Below are positions 8,693 to 18,656 of a stretch of DNA of 64,000 nucleotides, in pieces. Source of the stretch: a virus; IMG/VR virus record IMGVR_UViG_3300033148_005363, positions 22,605 to 86,604 of that record; one strand, 5' to 3'. The translations under genes and the position numbers were made by a program. Every line of letters starts with the position of its first letter. Positions within the stretch are counted from its first letter, which is position 1. The notes below the pieces were generated by a model, which searched no databases, was not told where the DNA came from, and was given only the letters and a program-made list of their open reading frames with translations.

Positions 8693-9265
8693 TTACATCG
8701 TCGTCATTTGATCGTCCGGGTTGCCCCAGAACGTGTCGATACTGAAACTCTCCCAGAGCGAAGCGCCCTCGAAGATCGCCGCCGTCGCAGGCAGGACGCT
8801 GCCGTCCGGGGTCCGCTCAAAGTCCTCAAACACCTGCGATCCACCGTTCACGTCGTCCACGTAGAGGGCTCCGGCGATGGCAAACACCGGCTCGTCGCGC
8901 TCAAAGTCGTCGACCGGCTGGGTCCCGCCGCCTACCTCGTCCACAAACTCCGCACCCACGATGTTCACCAGGTCATCAATGAACACCGATCCCGCCGGCC
9001 ACTCAGCCTCGAAATCCTCGACCCGATCATCTGGATCGTCTGCCTCGTTCTGCGTGTACTCAGCGACGCCAGCCAGCATTGGATCGACCCAGTCCGGCAC
9101 CGAGAATGTGTCGCTGCATGTGACTACCAGATCGCCAGCGCCCGGGGGATCCGTCTCCACGTACTCAGCGCTAACCTCACCCTTCGGAATCCCCGTAAGA
9201 TCCCAGGACTCTGCGTCCCCGGGGCCGGGTCCACCGATTGACCAGTCGCCGTTTCCAACAGGCAT
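8693..9265 (-). CDS. tail protein with repeated D-F-E motif, unknown
   Basis: 190 residues, strongly acidic. A short motif repeats: VEDFEAEW, VDDFERDEP, VFEDFERTP and a final WESFSIDTFWGN, with hydrophobic beta segments between (about residues 83, 118, 147 and 171). Similar repeated motifs occur in unknown proteins next to phage baseplate J genes. The start overlaps the baseplate J stop (TGATG). Confidence 0.6.
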   Translation of the reverse strand: MPVGNGDWSIGGPGPGDAESWDLTGIPKGEVSAEYVETDPPGAGDLVVTCSDTFSVPDWVDPMLAGVAEYTQNEADDPDDRVEDFEAEWPAGSVFIDDLVNIVGAEFVDEVGGGTQPVDDFERDEPVFAIAGALYVDDVNGGSQVFEDFERTPDGSVLPATAAIFEGASLWESFSIDTFWGNPDDQMTTM

Positions 9266-10782
9266 CAGAACTCCAATCCGGTGTCGCCGTTGATGAGGGT
9301 CAGCGTCCCGAGCTTCGGGAACTCCCGCAGAGCCAGGACCACGTCATCCACAGGAATGAAATCATCCTCTTCCACCTTCCGAACGCCCCCCGCCTGCTTC
9401 ACGGTCACGAACAGATCGCCCCAAGTCATCATCGGCTCAGGCTCGCCATTCTCGTCGAACCGATAATACCCGAAGTCGACCCCGTCGTTAGCCGTACCGT
9501 CCGCGTTGTTGGGCCGGAACTGCGCCTGCAACGCTGCCAGGATATTGGCACGCACCTGGGACTCCGTGTACCCCTGCTGTGGCCACACCCGGGCCGAGAT
9601 ATCAATGGTATTGAAGACCGCTGCCTGCACCTGGAAATCAAAGGTCGCGGGCCAGGGGTAGTTGTCCTCAAGGTAATCGTAGACCTGCTCAAGCAATTCA
9701 GGAGGCGCGGTGTCCGCGGTCACCGAGTTCGGCATGACGTAGAGGATCCCCGAATTCTCGTCCACCGTAGGATCGATGTCAGCAACGGCCATGAACACGC
9801 GGCCCACGGAGGTCAGCCGCAAGGCATTCACCTCGTAGTCCTCGCGGCCCACGCACCTGGTCAGCGCCGTAGCGTAGAGCGGGATCAGGGCCTTGCCCAT
9901 TTCCTTGCTCATCATGTTCCCGCCGCCGTCCGCGTCCGTGGTGTTGGTCACCGCCAAGAGCACCGGCGCTCCGTCCGCATCCGAAATCGGATCCAGCACC
10001 CGGGTCAGCATCCCGGCCGTGACCTGGTTGCCGTCACTGCCGCCCCCCGTCCTGTACGCCACGGCGATGTTGCTCACGGGAACGCTCCCCGTGATCCCGT
10101 TCCCGAATTGGAACCGGGCCTTCCCGTTCGCGTCCGTCTTCCGCGCGTAGTGGCGATCCGTGCTCGTCGACAAGGACAGCGCTGCGACCTTGACATAAAG
10201 CCCGTCCCCCGCCTGCACCGTCTCTGAATCGTCCAGGTAGGGCGTAGAGGGCAACTCGATCTGTTGCCAGGCCCGCTCCGTCGATGTGAAGTTCGCCGCG
10301 TGCAAGGTGCTGTGCGATGCGTCCACCGCCACCGAGGCCACCCCCGCCGGGAGCACGGTGACCACCGAGGTCGAGAAAATCAGCGGATCGGCAAGGCCCT
10401 GGGTGCGGACTTGGGTACCAGCAGGAATCGGGATGTCCTTGTCGTGTGTCCCCCCGCCGCTGATCGTGAACAGCAGCGCCGTCTCCGCGGCGATGGCACC
10501 CGGCAGATCGAACCCGATCAGCCCCGCCTTCGCCACGATCGATCGCCGCAACCGCGCCGTCCCGTACTTGCTCTCCAGGCTCTCGTTGTCCACCCGGCAC
10601 ACCACGATCTCGCCTACATGAAACATCGTCTCCATCAGGAGGGTCTCAATACCAGGCACCATGACCAGGGACGGGAACGCCTGCTGAATGAGTTGCAGGA
10701 CCCGGGCGCGCATGGAGTCGTAATCCATGGCCGTGAAATCAGGATGCGGGTCAGGGACATAGTAGGGGCTCGGCTGCGGCAT
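9265..10782 (-). CDS. baseplate J-like protein
   Basis: 505 residues from the ATG at 10782, which directly follows the upstream stop and has a GGAGGTG site; the longer in-frame extension overlaps the upstream gene and is rejected. Typical features of the Baseplate_J family are a helical N-terminus (YDSMRARVLQLIQQAFPS), an AKAGLIGFDLP-AIAAETALL segment, the IPIPAGTQV loop and a late FDFQVQAAVFNTIDISARVW region. The protein builds the outer baseplate wedge in P2/Mu-type tails. Confidence 0.88.
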   Translation of the reverse strand: MPQPSPYYVPDPHPDFTAMDYDSMRARVLQLIQQAFPSLVMVPGIETLLMETMFHVGEIVVCRVDNESLESKYGTARLRRSIVAKAGLIGFDLPGAIAAETALLFTISGGGTHDKDIPIPAGTQVRTQGLADPLIFSTSVVTVLPAGVASVAVDASHSTLHAANFTSTERAWQQIELPSTPYLDDSETVQAGDGLYVKVAALSLSTSTDRHYARKTDANGKARFQFGNGITGSVPVSNIAVAYRTGGGSDGNQVTAGMLTRVLDPISDADGAPVLLAVTNTTDADGGGNMMSKEMGKALIPLYATALTRCVGREDYEVNALRLTSVGRVFMAVADIDPTVDENSGILYVMPNSVTADTAPPELLEQVYDYLEDNYPWPATFDFQVQAAVFNTIDISARVWPQQGYTESQVRANILAALQAQFRPNNADGTANDGVDFGYYRFDENGEPEPMMTWGDLFVTVKQAGGVRKVEEDDFIPVDDVVLALREFPKLGTLTLINGDTGLEF

Positions 10783-10783
10783 T

Positions 10784-11203
10784 CTACACCTCCACCTCAA
10801 ACTCACCGGACATCGTCCGCTCGATCGGGGCACCCGTCATCGCCCGCGCAAGCGCCTGACCAATCGCCCACTTCACCGTGATGTAAAACGCCGCACCGTC
10901 CACCCGGTACGAGGTCCGAACCCGGACGCCCGGGAGGTCGCGCTCAAAGGCGTCGAGGATAAAATGCTGCGCGAGCTCCGCAGTGGCGATCGAACGTCCC
11001 CGCCGATGCTTCAGGAGATGGACGGCTGTCCCCCGCCCTGGATCCCAGGGGGTTTCCCCGACGCTACGTGTTGTGGTGCATCTCGTCCCGGTCACGCGCT
11101 GAACGGCTTGCTGGATGATCACCGCGGGGGTCCGGGTCTGCGCGAACCCTTTCCCGCTCGCCACGAACGGCGTTCGCAGTGCTACGATATCGCCGGTCAC
11201 CAT
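10784..11203 (-). CDS. baseplate wedge protein, gp25/gpW-like
   Basis: 139 residues. The mid-region (VGETPWDPGRGTAVHLL, then a helix SIATAELAQHFILDAFERDLPGVRV) matches the pattern of the GPW/gp25 family, which joins wedge subunits to the hub in contractile tails. The next gene encodes baseplate J, the usual order. The ribosome-binding site is GGAGGTGG. Confidence 0.75.
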   Translation of the reverse strand: MVTGDIVALRTPFVASGKGFAQTRTPAVIIQQAVQRVTGTRCTTTRSVGETPWDPGRGTAVHLLKHRRGRSIATAELAQHFILDAFERDLPGVRVRTSYRVDGAAFYITVKWAIGQALARAMTGAPIERTMSGEFEVEV

Positions 11204-11258
11204 CCCGCCACCTCCACCGCAATGATCCTACATGAACACAGGCGCACCCTACAACCCC

Positions 11259-11795
11259 CTAGATCGGATCGATCCCCGTCGCTACCGGGCGTCCCCTAAT
11301 GGTCACCAGGGGCGCGTCAATATCGATCTGGCCCACTGACTCCAACAGCAACTTTGTGATCCCCGACAACCGGACAGTCCCGGCCTTGCCGTCCATGTCC
11401 AGAATCTCCGTCCCCCCCGTAGACCGCAGCGTCCACCGCGGGGACTCCTCGCGCTCGTCTATGATCATGACAAAGGGATCCCATTTGAAAACCTGTACAT
11501 CGGGGTACCCGTCCCGGGCCTCCTCGGGGAGATCATCCTCCCCGAACCCAGCGGGCATGTACCACGCATGTTCCGGGTTGTTGCCCGCGAACCACACGGC
11601 AACCGCGTCCTCCTTCTTGAGGCTCCACACCTGCCCCCGCTTCTGGCCCCCGAGCCCGAGCGGACGCGCCCACCCCGTCGGCTCTGCGATCCCAGGGAGG
11701 TACACCTGGACCCGGCCCTGCTCATCGGGATCGTCCACGCTCCAGACTTCGCCTACGTGCATACCCGCCAGGTGCTTATTGAATCCGGCTGTCAT
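11259..11795 (-). CDS. baseplate spike protein, gpV/gp5 OB-fold-like
   Basis: 178 residues. The N-terminal GEVWSVDDPDEQGRVQVYLPG is the hallmark start of the gpV/gp5/VgrG OB-fold. The C-terminal ~60 residues (beta-rich, TEILDMDGKAGTVRLSG and so on) fit a short beta-helix spike. The start overlaps the stop of the hub gene (ATGA). It punctures the host envelope when the sheath contracts. Confidence 0.82.
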   Translation of the reverse strand: MTAGFNKHLAGMHVGEVWSVDDPDEQGRVQVYLPGIAEPTGWARPLGLGGQKRGQVWSLKKEDAVAVWFAGNNPEHAWYMPAGFGEDDLPEEARDGYPDVQVFKWDPFVMIIDEREESPRWTLRSTGGTEILDMDGKAGTVRLSGITKLLLESVGQIDIDAPLVTIRGRPVATGIDPI

Positions 11796-13267
11796 TTCTT
11801 GCCCTGGAATTCCAGCACTGTTTCGCCGCTCTCCAGATCCACCATCTCCACCACCTCCACCGCGGGGTCGCTCTGCGTGGACTCATCAAGGAGGTTGTAC
11901 TTGGCCCCCTCTGGCGTCGCGGGCCCCATGGCCTCGTCGGGGGTGCTCGCCTCCTTGCCCTTGGTCTTGACCTTCGCGGGGCCAGCAGCTTTCTTCAGCC
12001 CGTCAGAATCCAGTTTCAGGATCGTCTTGTACCCGCCCCCCGCCTTCCGATCATGGACGCAGCTGGTAACGTAGTATTTCCCCTCGAACATCGGCGCCCC
12101 GGGGACCTTGAACCCGACCACCTGCCGGGCCTCGCGCTGCGGATCCCCGATGATCACCAGCGTCCCCTTCACGACGGCCTGCCTTGCCCGCTGGTACGCC
12201 GCACGGGCAACCCTGCGTGCGTCTGCCCTCGTACCCATGGGAAGCGCTATCACGCGCTCGTGCGTGGCTCTGTCCACCTCCTCGGTGAGTTGGACGCTGG
12301 TCTTCAGCACGTCCTCAGTGAAGCCGCTCTCCATGTCCACCACTTCAATCGTCTCGGGCGCGATGGTGCTCCGCGGAGGGGCTGGCTGGTTCAGGGTCAC
12401 GCCGTAGCTCTGATGGAGAACGTCGACCATCGCCGCGGGCATACCCTGCAGCGCCAGTTCGTTCTCCGTAGCGAACTCGTCCCCGTCCACGTCCCCCTCG
12501 TAGCCCACCGGGGAGTAGCCGCCCGTCGTCGGGAGGTCCGTGGTGTTCTCGTTGTCAGCCACCTCTTCGATCGTCTCCCGCGTGTTCGGATCATAGGTCC
12601 GCACCCGCACCCGCGCTGGCACGATCGCCACGTCGGTGTCCGGTGTGAACGAAAGCACCCGCGCGTTGCCCCCTCCCAGGTGGTACACGTACACGTCCGC
12701 TGGCTCCTGATCCGCGGGCCGCTGCTTCCAGTGCAGCCCGTCCGGATCAATCCAGAACTCGAACCCCTCCCGCCGTGCCAGCCACGTGAGAAACTGAGCG
12801 TCGGTCATCTGGCTTTGGATGATATGCGGGAAAACCTCGTCGGTCTCCTGGACGTACTGCATCGCCGGAGGGTATCCGAGATCCAGCGCTATCCCTTCCG
12901 CCACCTCGGACCGTCGCAGGCCCTCCCAGGTCCGCGTCCGCGTGTCCCCGTGGGCCAGGATCTTCTTGCCGAACAGTTCAAGGGTGAGTTTGCGAAACCC
13001 CTTCACGTGCTTCAACTCGAAGTGCCACTCCCGGCTCAGGTTCCCGGGGTACCCCCAGCGACAACCCAGGATGGTACCTGGCACCAGCCACTTTGAAAGG
13101 GGCGGGGAGAAGCACTGAAGGCTCCCGTTGTCGACCTGGAAAGTTGCCTTGGCCACCTTCCGCTCGTCATCCTCCACCCGGAACGACAGGAGCCGGAGCG
13201 GGAAAGGCTCGAAGTCGCCCGACTTGCGGATCGCACGAATGAGCAGGATGGGAGCATCGGGGTCCAT
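11792..13267 (-). CDS. baseplate hub protein, gpD/gp27-like
   Basis: 491 residues from the ATG at 13267, chosen because it overlaps the upstream stop (TGATG). The region WLARREGFEFWIDPDGLHWKQR and the preceding GIALDLGYPP belong to the late-control-protein D / gp27-like hub pattern, which holds the spike trimer. The last ~100 residues (KTKGKEAS onward) are charged and probably flexible. It is flanked by LysM-like and spike genes, as in other contractile systems. Confidence 0.82.
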   Translation of the reverse strand: MDPDAPILLIRAIRKSGDFEPFPLRLLSFRVEDDERKVAKATFQVDNGSLQCFSPPLSKWLVPGTILGCRWGYPGNLSREWHFELKHVKGFRKLTLELFGKKILAHGDTRTRTWEGLRRSEVAEGIALDLGYPPAMQYVQETDEVFPHIIQSQMTDAQFLTWLARREGFEFWIDPDGLHWKQRPADQEPADVYVYHLGGGNARVLSFTPDTDVAIVPARVRVRTYDPNTRETIEEVADNENTTDLPTTGGYSPVGYEGDVDGDEFATENELALQGMPAAMVDVLHQSYGVTLNQPAPPRSTIAPETIEVVDMESGFTEDVLKTSVQLTEEVDRATHERVIALPMGTRADARRVARAAYQRARQAVVKGTLVIIGDPQREARQVVGFKVPGAPMFEGKYYVTSCVHDRKAGGGYKTILKLDSDGLKKAAGPAKVKTKGKEASTPDEAMGPATPEGAKYNLLDESTQSDPAVEVVEMVDLESGETVLEFQGKK

Positions 13268-13626
13268 CAGATCCCCGCGACACCGAGGCTCAGCCGCCAA
13301 CGCATCAGATCAGGTACGATGTCCTCAGACGGCGCGTAGACCGTCCGGCTGCCGTCCATGAGCTCGGTAGGGTCCACCGCGGGCACGGGCTGAAACTCCA
13401 TCAGCAGCCAGACCAAGCACGTCCCCCCACGCGGGTAGTTGGGGAATGCACGCGCCGCCAGTTGGTACCAGGTCTCACCACCGCGGACGTCCAAAACCCT
13501 GTTGCCTGACAGGTCCCGGAACCCCACTGGATCGGGGAGATCGAGGTAGAGGATGGTCCCCCGCTTCGGATCCTCGATATGCCGAGCCCGGTACCCGATA
13601 AATCTGCTCCATGCCCGGGGACCCAT
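13267..13626 (-). CDS. LysM-like tail protein (gpX/gp53-like)
   Basis: 119 residues from the ATG at 13626, which overlaps the upstream stop as TAATG. The VRGGETWYQLAARAFPNYPRG segment has LysM-type character as in P2 gpX and T4 gp53, and follows a short beta N-terminus. In contractile tails such proteins cap the hub or clamp wedges. The family call is moderate because the motif is short. Confidence 0.65.
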   Translation of the reverse strand: MGPRAWSRFIGYRARHIEDPKRGTILYLDLPDPVGFRDLSGNRVLDVRGGETWYQLAARAFPNYPRGGTCLVWLLMEFQPVPAVDPTELMDGSRTVYAPSEDIVPDLMRWRLSLGVAGI

Positions 13627-14231
13627 TAGAAAGCAATCTCCCCCGGCCACTGAAGGCCGGTCTCGCGCATCTCCTCAGAGGACACCCTGCTACCACGAAT
13701 GGGCGTAATGCTCATCGTCGCCTCCGACAGTATCGACCGCAGATCCGTGTTGCGGAACTGCCGGCGGGTCAGCGTCAGCTTCTCCACGCGGGCCACCACG
13801 CTGATCTCGTTCGGCCAGATCACCAGAACCCGGGGGGGAGCGCTGGACGCCACGGTGCTCGCCATTTCCACCGGGTACATCAGGCTCATGAGGAACCGCT
13901 GGATCTCCTGAATGTCCTGCAAGAACCCGCTGCCAGCTACGCCGTCCAGGGCCTTCCTGAAGATCATCAATTCCAGCGGGATAGCGGGGCTGTGGGTCCC
14001 GTCGTAGTGCATCGTATCGCTAGTGTCCCCCGCGGGCAGGAACTTCGTATACTTGGCAGTGAAGGTCGTGACGAGGTTCGTCGGGTTGTACGGGACCTCG
14101 AACTCATCGCCGTTCGCCATGTCTGCCAGAATGAGCTTCGGCTTCACGCTCGCTGTGGCACCGAAGGACAGCCCCAACTGCTCACGGAGTTCTTGCTGGA
14201 TCGCGGTTTCCTGTTCTTCGATGGTCGCCAT
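13626..14231 (-). CDS. CIS tube-initiator-like protein
   Basis: 201 residues. PYNPTNLVTTFTAKYTKF near the start and the closing ILSEATMSITPIRG resemble the N-terminal domain of contractile-injection-system tube proteins, a tube-like fold that starts tube assembly on the hub, often paired with a LysM protein as here. It directly precedes the LysM-like and hub genes and follows the tape measure. Confidence 0.7.
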   Translation of the reverse strand: MATIEEQETAIQQELREQLGLSFGATASVKPKLILADMANGDEFEVPYNPTNLVTTFTAKYTKFLPAGDTSDTMHYDGTHSPAIPLELMIFRKALDGVAGSGFLQDIQEIQRFLMSLMYPVEMASTVASSAPPRVLVIWPNEISVVARVEKLTLTRRQFRNTDLRSILSEATMSITPIRGSRVSSEEMRETGLQWPGEIAF

Positions 14232-14233
14232 TA

Positions 14234-16975
14234 CTACCTCGACCAGTCTATGTCGAACAGGTCATACTCTTCCTGCTCAAGCTGGCGAATCCGCCGATCT
14301 CTTCCCCTGCTCGCTACGATTTCAGCAATTTTGTCGTCACCGATCTGGATAATAATCCGCTCCTCAACTACCCCGCCCTCGGTGACCCCCGTTTCCACGG
14401 CGGGGAATATGGGCGTCTCGGGAGTTGCGCGCCCTGTGTAGATCGGAACATCGTGGGCAGCGCTCACGCTCTCCTCGATATGGGGGGCGACCCAGTTCTC
14501 CGGTGTCCCGGACACGCCCATTCCAGATTTGTCCGACCCGGTGACCGTCTTTGCCCAACTCACCAATTCGTCAGGAAGGTATCTGGCAGGCAAAAACAAC
14601 ACGATGTCAGCCAGGATAGACGATATCTGGTCAATGGCATCCTTGAGCGCATCGCCTATCGCTTTTCCGAGCCCGAGAACAGGCTGAACAACCCATTCAT
14701 CTATTGCGTCACTGAAATCCATAAACGCGGCAGGAAGCGTCTCATCGAAGAACGTGGCGATGCCTGGGAAGTCCTCCCATATGACGTCTTTGAGTTTGCC
14801 GAAATAGTTGATCGCCATCTGAATGAAATCAACCACGCCCTCAATGGCAACGCCAATGCCCTCGAATACAAGAGCGACCCCCTTGATCGCCAGGCCAAAG
14901 GCCCCGCCCAGGAACTCAGCGAAGTCACCGAAAAACGATCTCAGGTCCCCAGTGCCGCCCATCAGATCCGAGAAAATACCCCCCACCTTTTTCACCGCGC
15001 TCCAGATATGGTCGAACCCGCTCACGAGATTATCGATCGGGCTGCCGAGATTCTCGAAGACCGACGCCACGCCACCCGTGAAACGCTCTACGAGTCCCAG
15101 GGCAACCTCCACACCAGCGGCGATGAATTCGAAGACCTTCCCGATGGACAAAGCGACCGTGGTCCCGAAGGCCTTCCAGGTTGCGGAACTCTCACCAACG
15201 ACGCTCTTGCCGCCCAAAAGAGCACCGAACAACCTCTCCACCGCGCTGAAGACCCCGCCCACCGCCTTGCCGACCGCGATGAGCGCGGGCTGCGCAGACT
15301 CCCAGGCCTGAGCGAACCCTTCCATTACCCCAGCCCACAACGCCTTGAAACGGTGCAACAGCATCCCCACGCCGATCACGAACTGCTTGATCCCCTGGTT
15401 CTCTGCCTTCCCGAACTCCTCGCGCACGGCCCCCGAGAACCCGCCCTGGGTGAAGATCTGCGTCAGCCCGTTCCAAGCAAGCCGGATCCTGTCCACCCAC
15501 CCGTCTACCCAGTCGGCGAACCCGCCCAGGTTCTCCATGTACGCCTGCCGGATCAGGAGCGCGGCACCCACCACCACCCCGATAGGAACGGACAAAGCGA
15601 GGAACGACCGGCCCACGGCAAGCGCCGCCACGCGGACCGCACCGAGCGCCCTGCCCAGCAGTGGAAGCGCACCGGCCAAGAGGGTGGCCGCGCCGCCCAT
15701 CATCAGGATGACCCCCGCCAGACTGATGTACCGACCTATCGAGTCCCGCGTGTCCTGTGACAGCGCCTGCCACCGCACGATCAGGGTGTTCAGCACGGCG
15801 ATGATCTTCTCCACCGCCGGCCGGATCGCCGTGGCCATGTCCTTGCCCACCACGGTAATGAACGTCTGCACCGAACCCCGGGCCAGCGTCAACTGCCCCT
15901 GGAAGGTATCAAGCAACCGCTCCTTGAACTCCTTCGCCGTGCCCCCCGCCTTCCCCAGCTCGCCGCGCAGGTGCGCGATCGCGTCCGCGCCCTTCAGCGT
16001 TTGCTTCGTGCCATCGGGGAGGATTCGGGTAGCGGTCGCCTTCATCACCGCGTTGAAGGCCAGCAAACCACGGGCACCGAACGCCCTGGCGATCGTGGCG
16101 TTCCGTTCCTTCTCCGTCACGTCACCCATCGCCAGACCCATGTCCTGAATGACATTGATCATGGGACGAATCGCGCCCGTCTGCTTGTCGTAGATGTCCA
16201 CCCCGAGTTTGGTGACAGCGGCCTGCGCGTTCTGGTCCGCGGCCAGCCGGCGCGTCGCCTCCCTGTACGCGGTGGCTGAACTGCTCGCTTCGATGTTCAT
16301 ATTCCTGAGCTGTCCCACCACGATCAGCGTGTCCTCAAGGCTCTGCCCGAATGTTGCCCCCGCCGCCGCTGCCTTCGCCAGCCCGATAGAAAAATCCTTC
16401 GCCTGGAAGTTCGTAAGTTGCGTCGTGCGCAGCAGTTTGTCCGTCACCGCCCCCGCATTCTCCGCCGCTATCCCGTACGCGTTGAGGGTACCGACCACGG
16501 CCTCCGCGGACCCTGCGACCCCCAGTTGACCCAGGGACCCCGCCGCCAAGTCAAGCACGGGGATCAAGGTCGCCGTCGCCTGTTGCGCGGACTGCCCCGC
16601 CGTGGCCAAACTCGTCAGCCCCTCCACCGCTTCCTTCGGGCTGAACTGCGTGGCGATGCCCGCCTGGATCGCCGCGTTCTCCAGCCCCTTCAGTTCTGCG
16701 CTGGTTGCCCGCGTCACCGCCCCCACCGCGGCAAGGCCCTGCTCAAACTCACCCGCTGCCTTGGCGAGCTTGAACTGCCCTGCCAGGAGCAACCCCCCCG
16801 CGGCCAGGCCAGCGATGCCAGCCCCCATTGTTGCGATGTTGCGAGTGAATGAAGCGCGGGTCTTATCTACGTCCGTGCGGAGGCCCGTGAAGTCGTTGCG
16901 GAGGCCCCTGACCTTGCCTGACGCCAGATTCTTTGCAGTGAAGAGGAAGCCAAGCCCCATGTTGTTGAGCGCCAT
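14234..16975 (-). CDS. tape measure protein (TP901 family)
   Basis: 913 residues. The TP901 core is clear at about 75-330 ([23 protein letters not shown], then [12 protein letters not shown]). Hydrophobic segments follow at about 415-490 and Gly/Val-rich helices after 650. The protein sets tail length and probably moves into the host membrane with the DNA. It starts 10 nt after the end of the frameshifted chaperone reading frame, the standard place for a tape measure. Confidence 0.92.
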   Translation of the reverse strand: MALNNMGLGFLFTAKNLASGKVRGLRNDFTGLRTDVDKTRASFTRNIATMGAGIAGLAAGGLLLAGQFKLAKAAGEFEQGLAAVGAVTRATSAELKGLENAAIQAGIATQFSPKEAVEGLTSLATAGQSAQQATATLIPVLDLAAGSLGQLGVAGSAEAVVGTLNAYGIAAENAGAVTDKLLRTTQLTNFQAKDFSIGLAKAAAAGATFGQSLEDTLIVVGQLRNMNIEASSSATAYREATRRLAADQNAQAAVTKLGVDIYDKQTGAIRPMINVIQDMGLAMGDVTEKERNATIARAFGARGLLAFNAVMKATATRILPDGTKQTLKGADAIAHLRGELGKAGGTAKEFKERLLDTFQGQLTLARGSVQTFITVVGKDMATAIRPAVEKIIAVLNTLIVRWQALSQDTRDSIGRYISLAGVILMMGGAATLLAGALPLLGRALGAVRVAALAVGRSFLALSVPIGVVVGAALLIRQAYMENLGGFADWVDGWVDRIRLAWNGLTQIFTQGGFSGAVREEFGKAENQGIKQFVIGVGMLLHRFKALWAGVMEGFAQAWESAQPALIAVGKAVGGVFSAVERLFGALLGGKSVVGESSATWKAFGTTVALSIGKVFEFIAAGVEVALGLVERFTGGVASVFENLGSPIDNLVSGFDHIWSAVKKVGGIFSDLMGGTGDLRSFFGDFAEFLGGAFGLAIKGVALVFEGIGVAIEGVVDFIQMAINYFGKLKDVIWEDFPGIATFFDETLPAAFMDFSDAIDEWVVQPVLGLGKAIGDALKDAIDQISSILADIVLFLPARYLPDELVSWAKTVTGSDKSGMGVSGTPENWVAPHIEESVSAAHDVPIYTGRATPETPIFPAVETGVTEGGVVEERIIIQIGDDKIAEIVASRGRDRRIRQLEQEEYDLFDIDWSR

Positions 16976-16985
16976 ACGACCCCCC

Positions 16986-17360
16986 TCATTTTCCCTCCAG
17001 CGCCTTCTTCTCCGCAGCCCTGCGATCCTGGATCATGTCCATGTAGGCACCCGCCTCATCCGAGGCCAAGCCCTTGACCCATTCCGGCGTAGCGCCCAAG
17101 CCCTGCCCGCCGTGCGACTGCCACAGGAGTCCAAAGAACGTCCGGCGAACCGCCTCGCCGGTAATCGGGAAGAGCTGCTCCGCGGGGTACGGAGTGCCTC
17201 CCTCCTCATCGTCTACTCCGCGTCCACCGGGTCCGGGAGAGCCGGAGGAGCCGCCTCCTCGACCACCGGAACTTCCTGGAGTTGGGCCTCGCCCTCCTCC
17301 ACGTCGTCTTTCACCCTCCTCTTCCCAGAGCGCGGAGAGAAGAAAGTCCGATCGAAAGGG
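16986..17360 (-). CDS. tail assembly chaperone C-terminal part, reached by probable -1 frameshift
   Basis: This reading frame lies -1 to the gp26-like gene and has no usable ATG, GTG or TTG in its conserved part. It is open from inside that gene and ends 10 nt before the tape measure. The last ~74 residues ([55 protein letters not shown]) look like a real helical protein; the preceding part is a Gly/Arg/Ser-rich linker. A C CCT TTC heptamer (minus strand, 17360-17354) fits the X XXY YYZ slip pattern in the right phase. This parallels lambda G/GT and P2 E/E'. The slip site itself is inferred. Confidence 0.65.
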   Translation of the reverse strand, partial: PFRSDFLLSALWEEEGERRRGGGRGPTPGSSGGRGGGSSGSPGPGGRGVDDEEGGTPYPAEQLFPITGEAVRRTFFGLLWQSHGGQGLGATPEWVKGLASDEAGAYMDMIQDRRAAEKKALEGK

Positions 17361-18091
17361 AGTTCACGCTCGATCATGGTATCGCACCGGCGACACACAA
17401 CCTCGATCGTCGTCTCCACCCCGCAGTCGTGCTTCTCCATCTCGGCACGGAGCCAGTCAGCCTCGTCGCTGTCCAGTTCCTGGATCCAGTTGACAACCTG
17501 CGAAGGCTTCAACCCCCCCACCTCGACGATCCGCATCATCAGGTTGAGGGTCGACTGCCGAGCAGAGAACCGCTCCTGCTTCTCAAGCATGTCCCGCTCG
17601 ATCTGGCCAATCGGCAGGCTGTAGACGATCTTTGTGCCCTCCCCGGGGAGCTCGCACTCGAAGCGGTTTCCACCCGAGAACCGAGCCCTGTCCGCCGCCG
17701 CCAGCTTCTGCACCGGACGCTTCAGCAGATCCAGCGTCCAAGGCACCATGGCCTTACAAGTCGGGCTGGTGCATCGGACATCGAAGTCGTAGTCCTTACC
17801 GTAGGTGGCCACCCGAAGCATCATCAGCGCGTAGTACCGATCCCCTTGCAGTATCTTCGCCCAATCAACCTGGACGCCGCTCCCTGCCTCAAGGTGCCCG
17901 TAGGGACCGGGATCAACCACCTGGACGGTGCAGGCACGAAGGACATCGTCCAACGCCACACCCAGGCGATGCGCCTCAACATCGGCAAGGACATCCTCGT
18001 CACGGACCTTCATCTTGCGTACGACGATCACCAGCCCCGAAGGGCACTCGATTTTCCTGGTCTTGGGTCGGATGGTGGGTTGATGGCTCAT
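17213..18091 (-). CDS. tail/baseplate assembly chaperone, T4 gp26/gp51-like
   Basis: 292 residues. It fits the T4 baseplate assembly family: an N-terminal [18 protein letters not shown] start, [19 protein letters not shown], a first cysteine pair (CTSPTC, about 107-112), a helical middle, and a second pair (VCRRC, about 235-239) before FFSP. The cysteines probably bind zinc. After residue ~255 the sequence is acidic and low in complexity. There a -1 shift would replace the tail with the separate C-terminal frame ending at 16986. It lies between the tube and tape-measure genes. Confidence 0.78.
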   Translation of the reverse strand: MSHQPTIRPKTRKIECPSGLVIVVRKMKVRDEDVLADVEAHRLGVALDDVLRACTVQVVDPGPYGHLEAGSGVQVDWAKILQGDRYYALMMLRVATYGKDYDFDVRCTSPTCKAMVPWTLDLLKRPVQKLAAADRARFSGGNRFECELPGEGTKIVYSLPIGQIERDMLEKQERFSARQSTLNLMMRIVEVGGLKPSQVVNWIQELDSDEADWLRAEMEKHDCGVETTIEVVCRRCDTMIERELPFDRTFFSPRSGKRRVKDDVEEGEAQLQEVPVVEEAAPPALPDPVDAE

Positions 18092-18163
18092 GCTCTACCT
18101 CTCACGCCGTGGTGTACTCTACCTGGAGCCTCCGCGCCCCATGCGCGAGGGTTCTTTACCTGG

Positions 18164-18179
18164 GTGGCCGGACGGCCAC
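18164..18179 (-). terminator. strong hairpin between tube and chaperone genes
   Basis: Perfect 7-bp stem GTGGCCG/CGGCCAC with a 2-nt loop in the 95-nt gap after the tube gene; there is no T-run. It could reduce read-through so that sheath and tube are made in excess over the chaperone and tape measure, or it could protect the mRNA 3' end. Confidence 0.45.
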
Positions 18180-18186
18180 GGGGGGG

Positions 18187-18636
18187 CTACTCAGCCCAGT
18201 CGGGGTAGCGGAACTTGAGGGTCAGCGACTCCATGCGGACCTCGCCCGACTTGTTGTCCCATTTGCCCGAAGACCAGTCAGCGACCTGGCATTCCTTGAG
18301 GATGAACTCCTCCTCCCGCTCGTCGTCGTATCCGAGTTGCACGATCGTAGCGGTGAAGGTCTCAGTCGATCCCTTGTTGGACGAGGAATTGGCAGACGCC
18401 TTGAAGAGGTTCCACATGTCCTTGTTCTCGGACGCGCCCTTGGAGAGGGTGATGTCCGCAAACTTGACATGCATCGGAATCTCTTCCGGGGTTATCGTTC
18501 CCCCCTCGAAGTACTCGGAGAAATCCTTGGTCCCCTTGATCTCTCCGCAATCGGTGAACTTCGCGGACTCAACCCCGTCGATCTCGACGAGGAACTTCAT
18601 CTCCTGATAACGATTGCGCGGCTTTCCAGTCCCCAT
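18187..18636 (-). CDS. tail tube protein, T4 gp19-like
   Basis: 149 residues with the gp19/Hcp-type pattern: KFLVEIDGVESAKFTDCGEIKG at the start, an EYFEGG loop, ITLSKGASENKDMWNLF, and a closing VRMESLTLKFRYPDWAE. It forms the inner tube through which DNA passes. It directly follows the sheath gene and has a GGAGGAG site. Confidence 0.9.
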   Translation of the reverse strand: MGTGKPRNRYQEMKFLVEIDGVESAKFTDCGEIKGTKDFSEYFEGGTITPEEIPMHVKFADITLSKGASENKDMWNLFKASANSSSNKGSTETFTATIVQLGYDDEREEEFILKECQVADWSSGKWDNKSGEVRMESLTLKFRYPDWAE

Positions 18637-18656
18637 GCGATTCTCCTCCGCGGGCC

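Noticed and set aside
13267-13300. Upstream extension of the hub protein start
   Set aside because: The ATG at 13267 overlaps the upstream stop like other genes here; the extension runs into the LysM-like gene.
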